64,000 bases of DNA from Desulfuromusa sp. GTDB lineage: Bacteria > Desulfobacterota > Desulfuromonadia > Desulfuromonadales > Geopsychrobacteraceae. The stretch covers positions 146,957 through 210,956 of the forward strand of contig JADGEB010000001.1 in the NCBI GenBank assembly GCA_016744595.1. Direction: 5' to 3'. Position 1 is the stretch's first letter; each line of letters opens with the position of its first letter. The notes under the pieces were generated by a model. That model had not been told where the DNA came from and made no database searches. It worked only from the letters and a program-made list of their open reading frames with translations. Below are positions 45,542 through 55,648 of the stretch, piece after piece. A program made the translations under genes and the position numbers.

Positions 45542-48500
45542 ATGAGACGCTCTTACCACCATATTGTCCGCGCTATTTTGCCTTTGTTGCTGACTTTTAC
45601 TATTGTCTTGGCGGGGCTTACTCTACTTATTGTTCGGCAGAATAATTTTCGTTCTTTTGAGCATGGGATTGATTTACAGATCCAGAATATCACCGCAAAA
45701 CAAGATCTGGGACAACTGATTGTTGGTGATTTAGAAAAAACAGCCACATATTTTTATATGATTCTTGTTTCGGCAGATCCAGAACAGCAAAAAGTTTTAC
45801 TTGATGCGGTCAAATTGAGGATTGCAGAAACTCATGCTGTGTTGAATGTGCTGTCTGATGGTGGAACTATATCCCGAGATTTACCGCTGAACCTTCCAAC
45901 TCAAGATACCCCCCCTCAGTCAATTACTTATCTTTTGGAAAATAAGCAGCAGTACAATCTTGAAGTTCTTGCGCTGCGACCACAATTGGTTGTTCTGGAA
46001 GAAAAACTTGAACAATCGATCAATATGACGACGCTGCGTAATCGTCTATTGAACAATCCAGAGGGAAACCTACTACAAGAAACAGGTTTGCAGTTACGAT
46101 TATTTGCCAAGCACATCCATTCGCAACTCGATAGAATGACAGAGAATGCCAATAAACTTGCCTATGATACCAATCAAGAATTGTTGTTATTCCAGAACAA
46201 GATTGCTGCTGCACAAAAGCAAAACCAAGAGGTCGAAATGCTTTGGGCGATTGGGACAGTTCTCTGTGTTTTTGGGTTTATTGGGGTCGTTTATCGAGAG
46301 ATTCTAGCCTCACAGCGGAAGCTTGAAAATACAGTTCTACAACTGAAACAAATTGAACATGATTTACAGGAGAGCCATTCCGAGGTGTTGACTCTGAATC
46401 AATCTTTGGAAGAGCAGGTTCTCGTACGAACCGAAGAGTTGGAGCTGTCAGAAAGGCTCTGGGTTGATGCTTTCAATTCGGTCACTTCATCAATATTTTT
46501 ACATGATCAAGAAGGTAGAATTATCAAGGCTAATCGAGCTTATCTCAAATTAGCTGAATGCTCTTTTGAAAATGCATTCGGGCAATTCTACTGGGATATT
46601 TTTCCGAAGCAGCAGCGTGCTTTGCCGGGTTGCTTTGTCGATATAGCAAAGGGAAAAGCTGACTGTCAGACCGTTGAGCAGGATGTTTTGGTCGGTGGCA
46701 GAACATTTCGTTCACAATCCTACGCGATTTATGATGACCTAGAGTCGTACCTCTATTCCATGCATTATATGGAAGATGTGACCGAACAGCGCAAAGCAGG
46801 TCAGGCATTACGAGAGAGCGAGCAACGTTTCAGGGAGGTAACAAATAGCTTAAGTGATGTCCTGATCCTTATCGATCAGGATATGAAGGTTCAGCTGTTG
46901 AATGATGCGGCAATTAGAACCTATGGAATTGTTGATAAAAATTATATTGGCAAACAATGTCATGAGGTTTTTTGGGATTGTGGTGATATCTGTGATAATT
47001 GCCCTACCTTAAGTGTGATGCGTACTGGTAAGGTAGTTAAGGCGATGCGCTATATAGGTGATGATACGATCTTGGATCGATCTATCTACCCGGTGCATGA
47101 CCCTACCGGGAAGATTATCGCTTGTGCCGTGATTGCTTCTGATGTCACTGAACGGGAGAAGCAAATTGAAAGGTTGATGCGTTTCGAGCAGATTATGTCT
47201 ACATCAACCGACCTGGTTGCCTTTTTTGATTATAACCATGTGTTTCTCGCTGCCAATTCGGTTTATTCGAGTTACTTTGGTGTTGATCCAGAGGATATCA
47301 TTGGTCAGCATGCGGAAGAGATTGTTGGGACTGAACGTTATCAGGGTTATTTGAAATATCAAGATACTATTTTTAATAAGAAAAAATCTTTGATTTTTAA
47401 AGCTTGGGCGGTTTATCCAAAAATGGGAAAACGCCATATGGAAACAACTTTTGATCCATATTTTGAAGACGATGGTACGGTGAGTGGGTTTGTTTCACGT
47501 TCTAAAGATATAACCGAGCAAACTGAGCAGGAAGCCAAGTTACGTCTTTCTGCCAAAGTGTTTGAAAGCACCAGTGAAGGAATAATAATTACAGATAAAA
47601 ATGGAATTATTGTGGTAGTAAATGCGGCTTTTAGCGAAATTACTGGTTATTCTGAAAATGAGGTTCTGGGGTGTAATCCGAATATTCTGCAGTCTGGTCG
47701 ACACAAAAATAATTTTTATCAAGATATGTGGCACTCTTTGGATAAGACTGGTCAATGGCGTGGTGAAATCTGGAATAAACGTAAAAATGGTGTGATTTAT
47801 CCAGAATTCTTGACCATTAGTTCAATTAAAAATGATGAGGGTGAAACGATCAATTATGTGGCAATCTTTTCCGATATCACTCCTATTAAACAAGCTGTGG
47901 AGCGACTTGAATATCAAGCTCATCATCATCCACTGACGGGACTGCCGAACCGATTGTTACTGCACGCTCGTTTGGAACATTCCATTCAATATGCTAAACG
48001 CGAAAAAGAACAAGGAGCTGTATTATTTCTTGATCTGGATAATTTTAAAAAAATTAACGATAGCCTAGGTCATAACGCTGGAGATACTGTTCTCAAAGAA
48101 GTTGCTTTACGCCTTCAGAAACATAGTCGAGAAGTTGATACAGTGTCTCATTTGAGCGGTGATGAATTTGTGATTGTCTTGCAGGGAATTAGAACCATTC
48201 ATGATGCGACCTCCAGAGCGCAGCAGATTCTTGATAGTTTGCAACAACCGTTTACAGTGGACGAATATGAGCTATATGTCAGTGGAAGTATTGGTATCGT
48301 TGGTTTTTCCGGTGAGAGTGAAGACATTGAGGGTCTTCTGAAAAATGCAGATTCTGCTATGTATAAGGCAAAAGAGGGTGGGAAAAATTGTTATCAACTG
48401 TATTCTTCTGAGCTCACGGATACTGCTATCGAAAAGGTTCTGTTGGAAAGTCATCTGCGACGGGCTTTGGAGCGAAATGAACTAGTATTGCATTACCAAC

Positions 48501-49192
48501 CCCAGATGGCACTTCCTGCAGGAGATATCGTTGCTGTTGAAGCGCTGGTGCGTTGGCAGCACCCTGACCTTGGTCTGATTCCTCCAGACAAATTTATTCC
48601 TCTAAGTGAAGAGACTGGTTTGATTATCCCGATGGGGGAGTGGATCTTGAAAACGGCCTGTGAACAATTGCTGATTTGGCGTGAACAGGGGAGCGGGCTT
48701 CGTCGAATTGCTGTCAATCTATCTGGAAAACAGATCCAACAGAAAAATTTACCAGAAATGGTAGCTCAGATCTTATTGGAAACCGGCTGCCCCTCCGATT
48801 CATTAGAGCTTGAAATTACTGAAGGCTTTATTATGCAGCACCCGGAACAATCAATTTCTGTTTTGCAACAGATCAGAGCTCTAGGAGTTGAACTCTCTGT
48901 TGATGATTTTGGTACCGGGCATTCATCGCTGAACTATCTGAAGAAATTACCGATTAACCGTTTAAAGATTGACCGTAGCTTTGTCTGGGATATTGGTGAA
49001 AGTCCTGACGGAGAAGTTATCACAAAAGCGATCATAGCGATGGGACACAGTTTGAATCTACAGATTACTGGTGAGGGGATTGAAACCCCTGAACAGCTGG
49101 AATTTCTTGAATTGCATGGTTGTAATGAAGCGCAAGGGTATCTGTTCAGTCGTCCTCTGCCTGCAGAAGATATAGGTAAACTGATGAAGTGA
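45542..49192 (+). CDS. Membrane sensor with four PAS, GGDEF and EAL domains
   Basis: This 1216-residue cyclic di-GMP protein has membrane segments at about 13-33 and 235-255 flanking a helical periplasmic domain. Four PAS domains follow (about 305-415, 420-540, 545-660 and 665-780). PAS 2 holds cysteines in QCHEVFWDCGDICDNCP. The GGDEF domain (about 790-950) has SGDEF in place of GGDEF but keeps an RxxD inhibitory site (REVD). The EAL domain (about 965-1216) has EALVRW, the Asp pair in DDFGTGHSSLNYL and KIDRSF, so phosphodiesterase activity is likely. It is coupled to the ModA-like lipoprotein, a probable periplasmic ligand carrier. Confidence 0.9.
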   Translation: MRRSYHHIVRAILPLLLTFTIVLAGLTLLIVRQNNFRSFEHGIDLQIQNITAKQDLGQLIVGDLEKTATYFYMILVSADPEQQKVLLDAVKLRIAETHAVLNVLSDGGTISRDLPLNLPTQDTPPQSITYLLENKQQYNLEVLALRPQLVVLEEKLEQSINMTTLRNRLLNNPEGNLLQETGLQLRLFAKHIHSQLDRMTENANKLAYDTNQELLLFQNKIAAAQKQNQEVEMLWAIGTVLCVFGFIGVVYREILASQRKLENTVLQLKQIEHDLQESHSEVLTLNQSLEEQVLVRTEELELSERLWVDAFNSVTSSIFLHDQEGRIIKANRAYLKLAECSFENAFGQFYWDIFPKQQRALPGCFVDIAKGKADCQTVEQDVLVGGRTFRSQSYAIYDDLESYLYSMHYMEDVTEQRKAGQALRESEQRFREVTNSLSDVLILIDQDMKVQLLNDAAIRTYGIVDKNYIGKQCHEVFWDCGDICDNCPTLSVMRTGKVVKAMRYIGDDTILDRSIYPVHDPTGKIIACAVIASDVTEREKQIERLMRFEQIMSTSTDLVAFFDYNHVFLAANSVYSSYFGVDPEDIIGQHAEEIVGTERYQGYLKYQDTIFNKKKSLIFKAWAVYPKMGKRHMETTFDPYFEDDGTVSGFVSRSKDITEQTEQEAKLRLSAKVFESTSEGIIITDKNGIIVVVNAAFSEITGYSENEVLGCNPNILQSGRHKNNFYQDMWHSLDKTGQWRGEIWNKRKNGVIYPEFLTISSIKNDEGETINYVAIFSDITPIKQAVERLEYQAHHHPLTGLPNRLLLHARLEHSIQYAKREKEQGAVLFLDLDNFKKINDSLGHNAGDTVLKEVALRLQKHSREVDTVSHLSGDEFVIVLQGIRTIHDATSRAQQILDSLQQPFTVDEYELYVSGSIGIVGFSGESEDIEGLLKNADSAMYKAKEGGKNCYQLYSSELTDTAIEKVLLESHLRRALERNELVLHYQPQMALPAGDIVAVEALVRWQHPDLGLIPPDKFIPLSEETGLIIPMGEWILKTACEQLLIWREQGSGLRRIAVNLSGKQIQQKNLPEMVAQILLETGCPSDSLELEITEGFIMQHPEQSISVLQQIRALGVELSVDDFGTGHSSLNYLKKLPINRLKIDRSFVWDIGESPDGEVITKAIIAMGHSLNLQITGEGIETPEQLEFLELHGCNEAQGYLFSRPLPAEDIGKLMK

Positions 49193-49253
49193 GACGTATT
49201 GGATTCGGTTTGTTGAACGGTCTCAATCATTGTCAGATGTGAAGGGATGAATT

Positions 49254-50738
49254 GTGTTTGATGAAAATAATGAACCTATAATATCTTTTAAAAGCAATCT
49301 GATCAGAATGGTATTGTTTGGAATTGCTTCTGCTTCGGCAGCATTTATACGGTTTTCTATCCCGGGTATTGAAGGTGGGGTCAGTGACCCACGTGAAATA
49401 ATAGCGCTTATTGGTATCGTATTTTTATCGCACGGAATATATGCCATTGGCTTGGGTTTTCTGGCAGCACTGGGTGGTCCTTATGATAACCTGCTGACAA
49501 CTATTATCATGCATATCACTGCACTCCCTCTAGCCTGGATATTTTTAAAAAATGTTAAAAATAGAATAAAGAGCTTACCAATATTTGGAGGCATTTGGTT
49601 TTCCTTTGTTCTGTTTCTATATCTTCTTGTTTTTAGTTTCTCATTTATTTTATCAGAACTTTTGCTTGGACATATTGATTTTTCAAGTACTGTTCATGTA
49701 TTTAAAACCTTTGTTGTTGGTGTCAGGTTTGAAGCTATATTGACGGCGACAATAACGGCTATGGCAATAACCATGATTTTTCTATCAACCCGGGAGAAGG
49801 AAAGCCTCCGAGTCGCTTTTGAGGCTTTGGAAGAGAGTGAAAAGCGTTTTAAGAATTTGGCAGAAGAGTTGCCGATTGCTGTTTTTGAAGCTGATCTAGA
49901 TATGCAGGTGACTTACGCTAACCGAAATGCTTTGGAGACATTTGGCTATTCTGTCGATGAGATATTGAGTGGATTGAACGGCTTTGAGTTATTTGTCCTT
50001 GAAGATAGAGATCGACTGATACAAAATATTTCTGATCGGATCTTGGGTAAAGTTTCCGAGGCTAATGAGTATCAGGCATTACGAAAGAATGGCTCAACTT
50101 TTTCTGTCATGTCTCATTCTAAGCAAATCATTCAAGATGGGAAGGTTGTTGGTATCAGGGGATTTGTTGTTGATATTACCGAACGTAAGCAAGCCGCTGA
50201 GCAGCATGAGTATCAGGCTCATCACCATCCGTTGACCGGGCTGCCTAACCGGTTACTATTGTATGCTCGTTTGGAACATTCTATCCAGCACGTTAAACGG
50301 GAAGGTACGCGTGGTTCTGTTTTGTTTCTTGATCTGGATAATTTTAAAAATATTAACGACAGTTGGGGGCACAATGCTGGCGATATCGTCCTCAAAGAAG
50401 TTGCAAAACGTCTACAGGGACATAGCCGGGAAGTCGATACGGTTGCTCATTTGAGTGGTGATGAATTTATTATTGTTCTACAATCTACCCACTCCATTCA
50501 GGATACCATAGTCAGGGCTCAGCAGATTCTTAAAGACTTGCAGAAACCAATTATATTTGGTGCAGAGGAGCTCAATGTGTCCGTGAGTATTGGTATTGCC
50601 GAATTTTTTGGAGACGACAACAACATTGAGGATCTGCTGAGGAACGCCGATGCCGCAATGTATAAAGCAAAAGAAAATGGGAAAAATTGCTATCAGCTCT
50701 ATTCCCCAATCTTCGCTGATACTGCGATTGAAAATTAA
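49254..50738 (+). CDS. Membrane PAS-GGDEF protein lacking the expected EAL domain
   Basis: This 494-residue protein starts at a GTG with GAAGGGA upstream. About five membrane segments cover residues 12-185. A PAS domain (about 200-315) and a GGDEF domain (about 325-490) follow. The GGDEF part is close to that of the preceding gene, with the same SGDEF, REVD and the shared linker EYQAHHHPLTGLPNRLLL. It ends at DTAIEN, the exact point where the neighbour continues (DTAIEK) into its EAL domain. This looks like a duplicated GGDEF-EAL gene that lost its EAL part. The remaining protein may still be a cyclase. Confidence 0.82.
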   Translation: MFDENNEPIISFKSNLIRMVLFGIASASAAFIRFSIPGIEGGVSDPREIIALIGIVFLSHGIYAIGLGFLAALGGPYDNLLTTIIMHITALPLAWIFLKNVKNRIKSLPIFGGIWFSFVLFLYLLVFSFSFILSELLLGHIDFSSTVHVFKTFVVGVRFEAILTATITAMAITMIFLSTREKESLRVAFEALEESEKRFKNLAEELPIAVFEADLDMQVTYANRNALETFGYSVDEILSGLNGFELFVLEDRDRLIQNISDRILGKVSEANEYQALRKNGSTFSVMSHSKQIIQDGKVVGIRGFVVDITERKQAAEQHEYQAHHHPLTGLPNRLLLYARLEHSIQHVKREGTRGSVLFLDLDNFKNINDSWGHNAGDIVLKEVAKRLQGHSREVDTVAHLSGDEFIIVLQSTHSIQDTIVRAQQILKDLQKPIIFGAEELNVSVSIGIAEFFGDDNNIEDLLRNADAAMYKAKENGKNCYQLYSPIFADTAIEN

Positions 50739-50817
50739 TAGATTGTGAGTCCCTTTCCATAGATGAATTAACTCAGGCCTAAGTCCAGAGGTTTTTTGCT
50801 ATCTGCCAGGATCCGGT

Positions 50818-52467
50818 ATGAGCAATGCTGAAGACATAGTGAATTCTCAAAGTGAGCCAGATCCGAACCTTCTGTTTGTTGAGGAAGATTCGCGATTTAA
50901 GTTGAATTTCAGGCTGGCTAGTGAGCAGATGGAGTGTCTGGCTGAAATTGATATTTTTCCAGAGGATATATCTCCGCTAGCAGATCACCCTTCAATGAAG
51001 ACTGATGAATCTATTGCTGTAGATATCGAAAGCGATGAGGATTTATCCGGGGAACCTGCCGTTGTTACCCAAAATACTGAGCCCATTATTACCCCTCCCG
51101 ATTTGTTCTGGTTCCTGCAGCAAAATAACATAATTCAGACGATTGACTATTCAGCTGTTTATGATTTTTGTGCTGCAATTGAAATGGGTTCTACACCTGC
51201 CCCAACGGTTTTAGCCAGAGGTGTTGAGCCAGTCAGTGGTGCCGATGGTTGGTTTGAATTGACCGTCAAGGTTTCTGGCGAAGAAACCGAATTTGAAGAG
51301 GATGAAGAGGGAAATATCGATCTCAGAAATTTAAATGCCTATAGTGAAATTGAGCCCGACCAAAAACTTGGTACAGTACATCCCCCTCAAGATGGAATCC
51401 ACGGTATCACTGTCCATGGATTACCTGTTCTTGCGGAACGTGGCCAGCCCTTTCAATTGATTGCTGGAGAGGGAGTTGTCCTTAAATATGAGGATCGTGT
51501 CGCTTTTGCGGTAAGATCTGGTCGTGCTTTATTTGAAAAACAAATCATCTCAGTTGTTGATCAATTGGTGGTTCCCGGTGACATTGATTTAAGTATTGGC
51601 AATATTGACTTTAATGGTTTTGTCGAGGTTAAAGGAGATGTTCCGGATGATTTTGACATAAAAACGACTAAAGGAATTAAGGTCTCCGGGCACATTGGTG
51701 CCTGTAATATTGAATCGGATAGTTCGATTGAAATCACCAGTATGGCGGGTAAGGATCTTGGTCAGATCACTTGTTATGGTGATTTGCACGCCAACTTTCT
51801 CAATCAAGTAACAGTTATTTGCTATGGCGATGTTTATGTGACCAATGAAATCCGTAATTCGATGATCAAGTCGACCGGCAAGGTGATTGTTGAGCGTGGT
51901 TCAATTATCGGTGGTAGTTGCACGGCAATGGATGGGGTTGAGGCGAAAGATTTTGGTACCAGCTCTGGTCAGAAAACCAGAGTTGTTGCGGGAATTTATT
52001 TCCCCGATGCCGATCGCTTTGATTACCTTCGGGAACAGCTTAAAAGTATCAACCAGCAAATTGACTCAATAAGTGCTGCATTGAAGCCATTGAAACGACA
52101 TCTGGAAAGAGATGATGATATTGCCACCTCTGCTGAGGTGCGTTTGACGATACTCAATGAAAAGTTGGATAAACTTCACGAAGAAAAAAATAATTTCAGC
52201 GCTGAAATCAATGCGTCCAAACCTCAAGAATTTAGCAGTCAAAACCCCAAAATAAATGTTTTCAAATCGTTAAAAGAGGGCGTGTCTATTGTTTTGGGCA
52301 ATACCACAGAGGAAATCAAAATTGAACGTGCCGGGCCGATGTCAATTATTGAAAATACCCGTGATGATTGTTTCCGCTACCTGCCTCTCTCTCCTATTCA
52401 AGTGACTGCTGCACAGATTGAGAAGGAGATTTTTGCTGAGGAAGAAAGTCTGCTGGTTAGCGAATGA
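50818..52467 (+). CDS. FapA family (DUF342) protein
   Basis: This 549-residue protein belongs to the FapA/DUF342 family, named from a flagellar assembly protein and widespread in bacteria with surface motility or polar structures. The N-terminal region (to about 110) is acidic. The DUF342 core has GTVHPPQDGIHGITVHG, then a parallel beta-helix with repeated strands (VEVKGDVPDDFDIKTTKGI through VIVERGSIIGGSCTAMDGVE). A coiled coil follows (about 400-465). There are no membrane segments. The start is the ATG at 50818. The biochemical role is unknown; the setting among chemotaxis and cyclic di-GMP genes suggests motility or surface attachment. Confidence 0.85.
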   Translation: MSNAEDIVNSQSEPDPNLLFVEEDSRFKLNFRLASEQMECLAEIDIFPEDISPLADHPSMKTDESIAVDIESDEDLSGEPAVVTQNTEPIITPPDLFWFLQQNNIIQTIDYSAVYDFCAAIEMGSTPAPTVLARGVEPVSGADGWFELTVKVSGEETEFEEDEEGNIDLRNLNAYSEIEPDQKLGTVHPPQDGIHGITVHGLPVLAERGQPFQLIAGEGVVLKYEDRVAFAVRSGRALFEKQIISVVDQLVVPGDIDLSIGNIDFNGFVEVKGDVPDDFDIKTTKGIKVSGHIGACNIESDSSIEITSMAGKDLGQITCYGDLHANFLNQVTVICYGDVYVTNEIRNSMIKSTGKVIVERGSIIGGSCTAMDGVEAKDFGTSSGQKTRVVAGIYFPDADRFDYLREQLKSINQQIDSISAALKPLKRHLERDDDIATSAEVRLTILNEKLDKLHEEKNNFSAEINASKPQEFSSQNPKINVFKSLKEGVSIVLGNTTEEIKIERAGPMSIIENTRDDCFRYLPLSPIQVTAAQIEKEIFAEEESLLVSE

Positions 52468-52545
52468 TCAGAATGAATAGCTCTGGCATTTTCCCCTGCT
52501 CATTTTTTGTTGCAAATAGGTACCACCGGATAAAAATAGAAGTAT

Positions 52546-53187
52546 CTATTCAGCAAACAGCCAGGGGACTTCCTGTCGCCGTCTTTTTTCGTAGGCGTGA
52601 ACCTGACTCGCTTTTTCGAGAGTCAGACCAATATCATCCAGACCATTCAGCAGACAATTCTTACGAAAGGGATCGATATCAAAACTTAGGATTTCTCCCT
52701 GTGGTAACTTCAGGCTTTGTGTCTCAAGATCAATTTTCAGTGAGTAGCCTGGTGATGCTGTAACGTTGGTGAAGAGAGTTGCAATCTCCTTTTGCGGCAG
52801 AACGATTGGCAAAATGCTGTTTTTGAAGCAATTATTATAGAAAATATCGGCAAAACTTGGGGCAATCAATGCCCGAATGCCAAAATCGAGCAGCGCCCAA
52901 GGTGCATGTTCACGTGAAGAGCCACAGCCGAAATTATCTCTTGTCAGCAAAATCTGTGCGCCCTGATAATCGGGCTGGTTTAGGATAAAATCATTGTTTA
53001 ATGGGCGATTGCTGCAATCCATTCCTGGTTCACCATGATCGAGATAACGCCATTCGTCAAACAGGTAGGGGCCAAACCCGACCCGCTCAATTGATTTTAA
53101 AAACTGTTTCGGAATTATTGCATCGGTATCAATATTGGCACGGTCAAGTGGAGCAACCAGTCCACTGAACATCCTGAACTTTTCCAT
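52546..53187 (-). CDS. leuD: 3-isopropylmalate dehydratase small subunit
   Basis: LeuD is the swivel subunit of isopropylmalate isomerase in leucine biosynthesis. The 213 residues match the longer, gammaproteobacterial-type LeuD (near 200) rather than the 160-170 residue archaeal type. The motifs [17 protein letters not shown] and [14 protein letters not shown], which contact substrate, are intact. Its ATG overlaps the last base of leuC, so the subunits are made together. Confidence 0.95.
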   Translation of the reverse strand: MEKFRMFSGLVAPLDRANIDTDAIIPKQFLKSIERVGFGPYLFDEWRYLDHGEPGMDCSNRPLNNDFILNQPDYQGAQILLTRDNFGCGSSREHAPWALLDFGIRALIAPSFADIFYNNCFKNSILPIVLPQKEIATLFTNVTASPGYSLKIDLETQSLKLPQGEILSFDIDPFRKNCLLNGLDDIGLTLEKASQVHAYEKRRRQEVPWLFAE

Positions 53188-54596
53188 TACTTTTCCTCCA
53201 GTTGGCGGACATCGACAAAATGACCGGTGACTGCGGCAGCAGCTGCCATGGATGGGCTGACCAAGTGTGTACGTCCTCCTTGCCCTTGGCGACCCTCAAA
53301 ATTGCGATTTGACGTTGAAGCACAACGCTCCTCCGGAGCCAGCCTGTCATTGTTCATGGCAAGACACATGGAACAACCGGGTTCTCGCCACTCAAATCCA
53401 GCGGCGCTAAAAATTTTATCCAACCCTTCCGCTTCAGCCTGTTGTTTGACCAAGCCCGAACCGGGGACGACCAAGGCTAATTTGATGTTTTTTGCAATCT
53501 TGCGCCCTTTGACAATAGCTGCTGCCGCGCGCAGATCCTCAATCCTTCCATTAGTGCAGGAGCCAATGAAAATTTTGTCGAGATGGATCTCAACCATCGG
53601 TGTCCCGGCGGTTAATCCCATATAAATAAGTGCGCTCTGCATCCCATCACGTTTAATTTTATCTGTTTCTACTTCCGGGTCGGGAACATTTCCATCAATA
53701 GCGACAACCATCTCAGGTGACGTTCCCCAGGTGACCTGAGGTTGCAAGTTGCAAATGTCAATTTTTACCACCTTGTCAAATTCGGCATCTGGATCGCTGT
53801 GCAACTGTTGCCAGCACTCCACTGCTTGATTCCAGAGTTGTTCGTCGGGGGCAAAGGGACGCTCTTTAAGATAGTCGATGGTGGTTTGGTCGACGGCAAT
53901 GATTCCTGCTCGTGCTCCGGCTTCGATGGACATATTACAAATAGTCATACGTTCTTCCATAGAAAGATTCCGAATGGTAGAACCGCCAAATTCAATGGTG
54001 TATCCGGTTCCACCAGCGGTTCCAATGCGACCGATGATGGCAAGAACAATATCCTTGGCGGTTAATCCGGGCTGGAGTTCGCCGTTAACTTCAATGAGCA
54101 GTGTTTTTGATTTTTTTTGGATCAGACATTGAGTTGCCAACACATGTTCCACTTCTGAGGTACCAATTCCAAAAGCGAGTGCGCCGAAAGCACCGTGGGT
54201 TGCGGTATGTGAATCGCCACAGACAATGGTCATGCCAGGTAGGGTTGCTCCCTGCTCTGGTCCAACGACGTGGACAATTCCCTGTCGTGGGTCGTCCATG
54301 TCAAACTCGGTAATACCAAACTCGCGACAGTTGTTGTCCAACGTTTCCACCTGAATCCTAGATATTGGATCAGCTATTCCTGCAGAGCGGTTATCGGTTG
54401 GTACGTTATGATCTGGTACCGCTAGATTAGCGTTAATTCTCCAAGGGTTACGCTTGGCTAGACGGAGCCCTGAAAATGCCTGCGGTGAAGTTACTTCATG
54501 CAGCAGTTGCCGATCAATATAAAGCAGGGAGGTGCTATCTTTTTCCTGCGTGACCAGGTGGCTATCCCAAAGTTTGTCGTAGAGTGTTTGAGCCAT
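53187..54596 (-). CDS. leuC: 3-isopropylmalate dehydratase large subunit
   Basis: LeuC carries the [4Fe-4S] cluster of isopropylmalate isomerase. The start is the ATG ending at 54596 ([15 protein letters not shown]) with GAGAGG before it, giving 469 residues, like the E. coli enzyme. Cluster ligands lie in [13 protein letters not shown] and [32 protein letters not shown] is diagnostic. No leuA or leuB is nearby; the leuC-leuD pair stands alone on the minus strand between FapA and fabI. Confidence 0.96.
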   Translation of the reverse strand: MAQTLYDKLWDSHLVTQEKDSTSLLYIDRQLLHEVTSPQAFSGLRLAKRNPWRINANLAVPDHNVPTDNRSAGIADPISRIQVETLDNNCREFGITEFDMDDPRQGIVHVVGPEQGATLPGMTIVCGDSHTATHGAFGALAFGIGTSEVEHVLATQCLIQKKSKTLLIEVNGELQPGLTAKDIVLAIIGRIGTAGGTGYTIEFGGSTIRNLSMEERMTICNMSIEAGARAGIIAVDQTTIDYLKERPFAPDEQLWNQAVECWQQLHSDPDAEFDKVVKIDICNLQPQVTWGTSPEMVVAIDGNVPDPEVETDKIKRDGMQSALIYMGLTAGTPMVEIHLDKIFIGSCTNGRIEDLRAAAAIVKGRKIAKNIKLALVVPGSGLVKQQAEAEGLDKIFSAAGFEWREPGCSMCLAMNNDRLAPEERCASTSNRNFEGRQGQGGRTHLVSPSMAAAAAVTGHFVDVRQLEEK

Positions 54597-54783
54597 ATGC
54601 CTCTCCATTGATTGGTGTTTTTTTTCTTCTGAATACAGTTTAAATCATCTGCTTGACGACGGATAGATCTGATTTGAAAATGATTGCTCTTCTTGGTTGT
54701 TGTTCCTCGACTTGCCTTCCTTTCACGCTTTTGTTAAAAAGAGCATCCAAATATAAAATATTATCAAAGGAGATACATAGATT

Positions 54784-55551
54784 ATGGGATTAATGGCAGG
54801 AAAACGCGGAATTATTTTTGGTGTAGCAAACGATAAAAGTATTGCTTGGGGAGTGGCTCAGCAACTGCGTGCTGCTGGTGCCGAATTGGCATTTACTTAT
54901 TTGAATGAGGCATTGGAACGGCGAGTACGCCCATTAGCTGAAAGTCTTGATTCGACTATTATTCTTCCTTGTGATGTGCAGAATGAAGAGGAAATGGCTG
55001 CTGTTTTCAGTGAGCTGGAGAAGCAATGGGGGAAGATTGATTTTGTGGTTCATGCTATTGCTTTTGCCAATCGTGAAGACCTGAAACGGCCATTTAGCCA
55101 GACCAGCCGAGATGGGTTTCGTCTGGCTCTAGATGTCAGTGCTTATTCCTTGGTCTCGATGACTCGTTGCGCCATGCCGGTTTTAGCGGAAGGTGGAAGC
55201 ATTGTTACTATGAGCTATCTTGGTTCTGTACGTGCTGTTCCGGCATATAATGTTATGGGAGTAGCTAAAGCTGCATTGGAATCGTCGGTTCGCTATCTGG
55301 CAACAGAACTGGGTGAAAAAGGTATCCGCGTTAATGCCCTTTCTGCCGGTCCGATTAAAACTTTGGCTGCAGCAGGGATCGCCGATTTTAAAAAGAAGCT
55401 GAGTGTTGCTGAAGAACGCGCTCCATTGAAGCGATTGGTCAACCAGGAAGATGTAGGTAAGGCAGCACTTTACCTGTTGTCTGATTTGTCATCCGGTGTG
55501 ACCGGTGAAGTTCACTATGTCGATGGTGGCTTCAATATTGCCGCTGGTTAG
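54784..55551 (+). CDS. fabI: Enoyl-[acyl carrier protein] reductase (NADH)
   Basis: FabI performs the last reduction of each fatty acid elongation cycle. The 255-residue protein is a short-chain dehydrogenase with the NADH-binding GVANDKSIAWGVA near residue 15. The catalytic Tyr and Lys fall in YNVMGVAK, with the typical six-residue gap, after SYLGSVRAVP. The substrate loop LSAGPIKTLAAAGI is present. The ATG at 54784 is used; an ATG nine bases later is also in frame. A terminator follows. Confidence 0.96.
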   Translation: MGLMAGKRGIIFGVANDKSIAWGVAQQLRAAGAELAFTYLNEALERRVRPLAESLDSTIILPCDVQNEEEMAAVFSELEKQWGKIDFVVHAIAFANREDLKRPFSQTSRDGFRLALDVSAYSLVSMTRCAMPVLAEGGSIVTMSYLGSVRAVPAYNVMGVAKAALESSVRYLATELGEKGIRVNALSAGPIKTLAAAGIADFKKKLSVAEERAPLKRLVNQEDVGKAALYLLSDLSSGVTGEVHYVDGGFNIAAG

Positions 55552-55574
55552 AATGTCTGAAAATCAATGAAACC

Positions 55575-55609
55575 TTGGGGACATGTACTTGTTACGTGTC
55601 CCCAATTTT
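55575..55609 (+). terminator. Intrinsic terminator of fabI
   Basis: An 11-base stem with one G-T pair (TTGGGGACATG, 55575-55585, with 55595-55605) is followed by TTTT. Confidence 0.85.
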
Positions 55610-55648
55610 GTAATGGCCTTTATTAATGTTTGATTTGGATATTTATTC

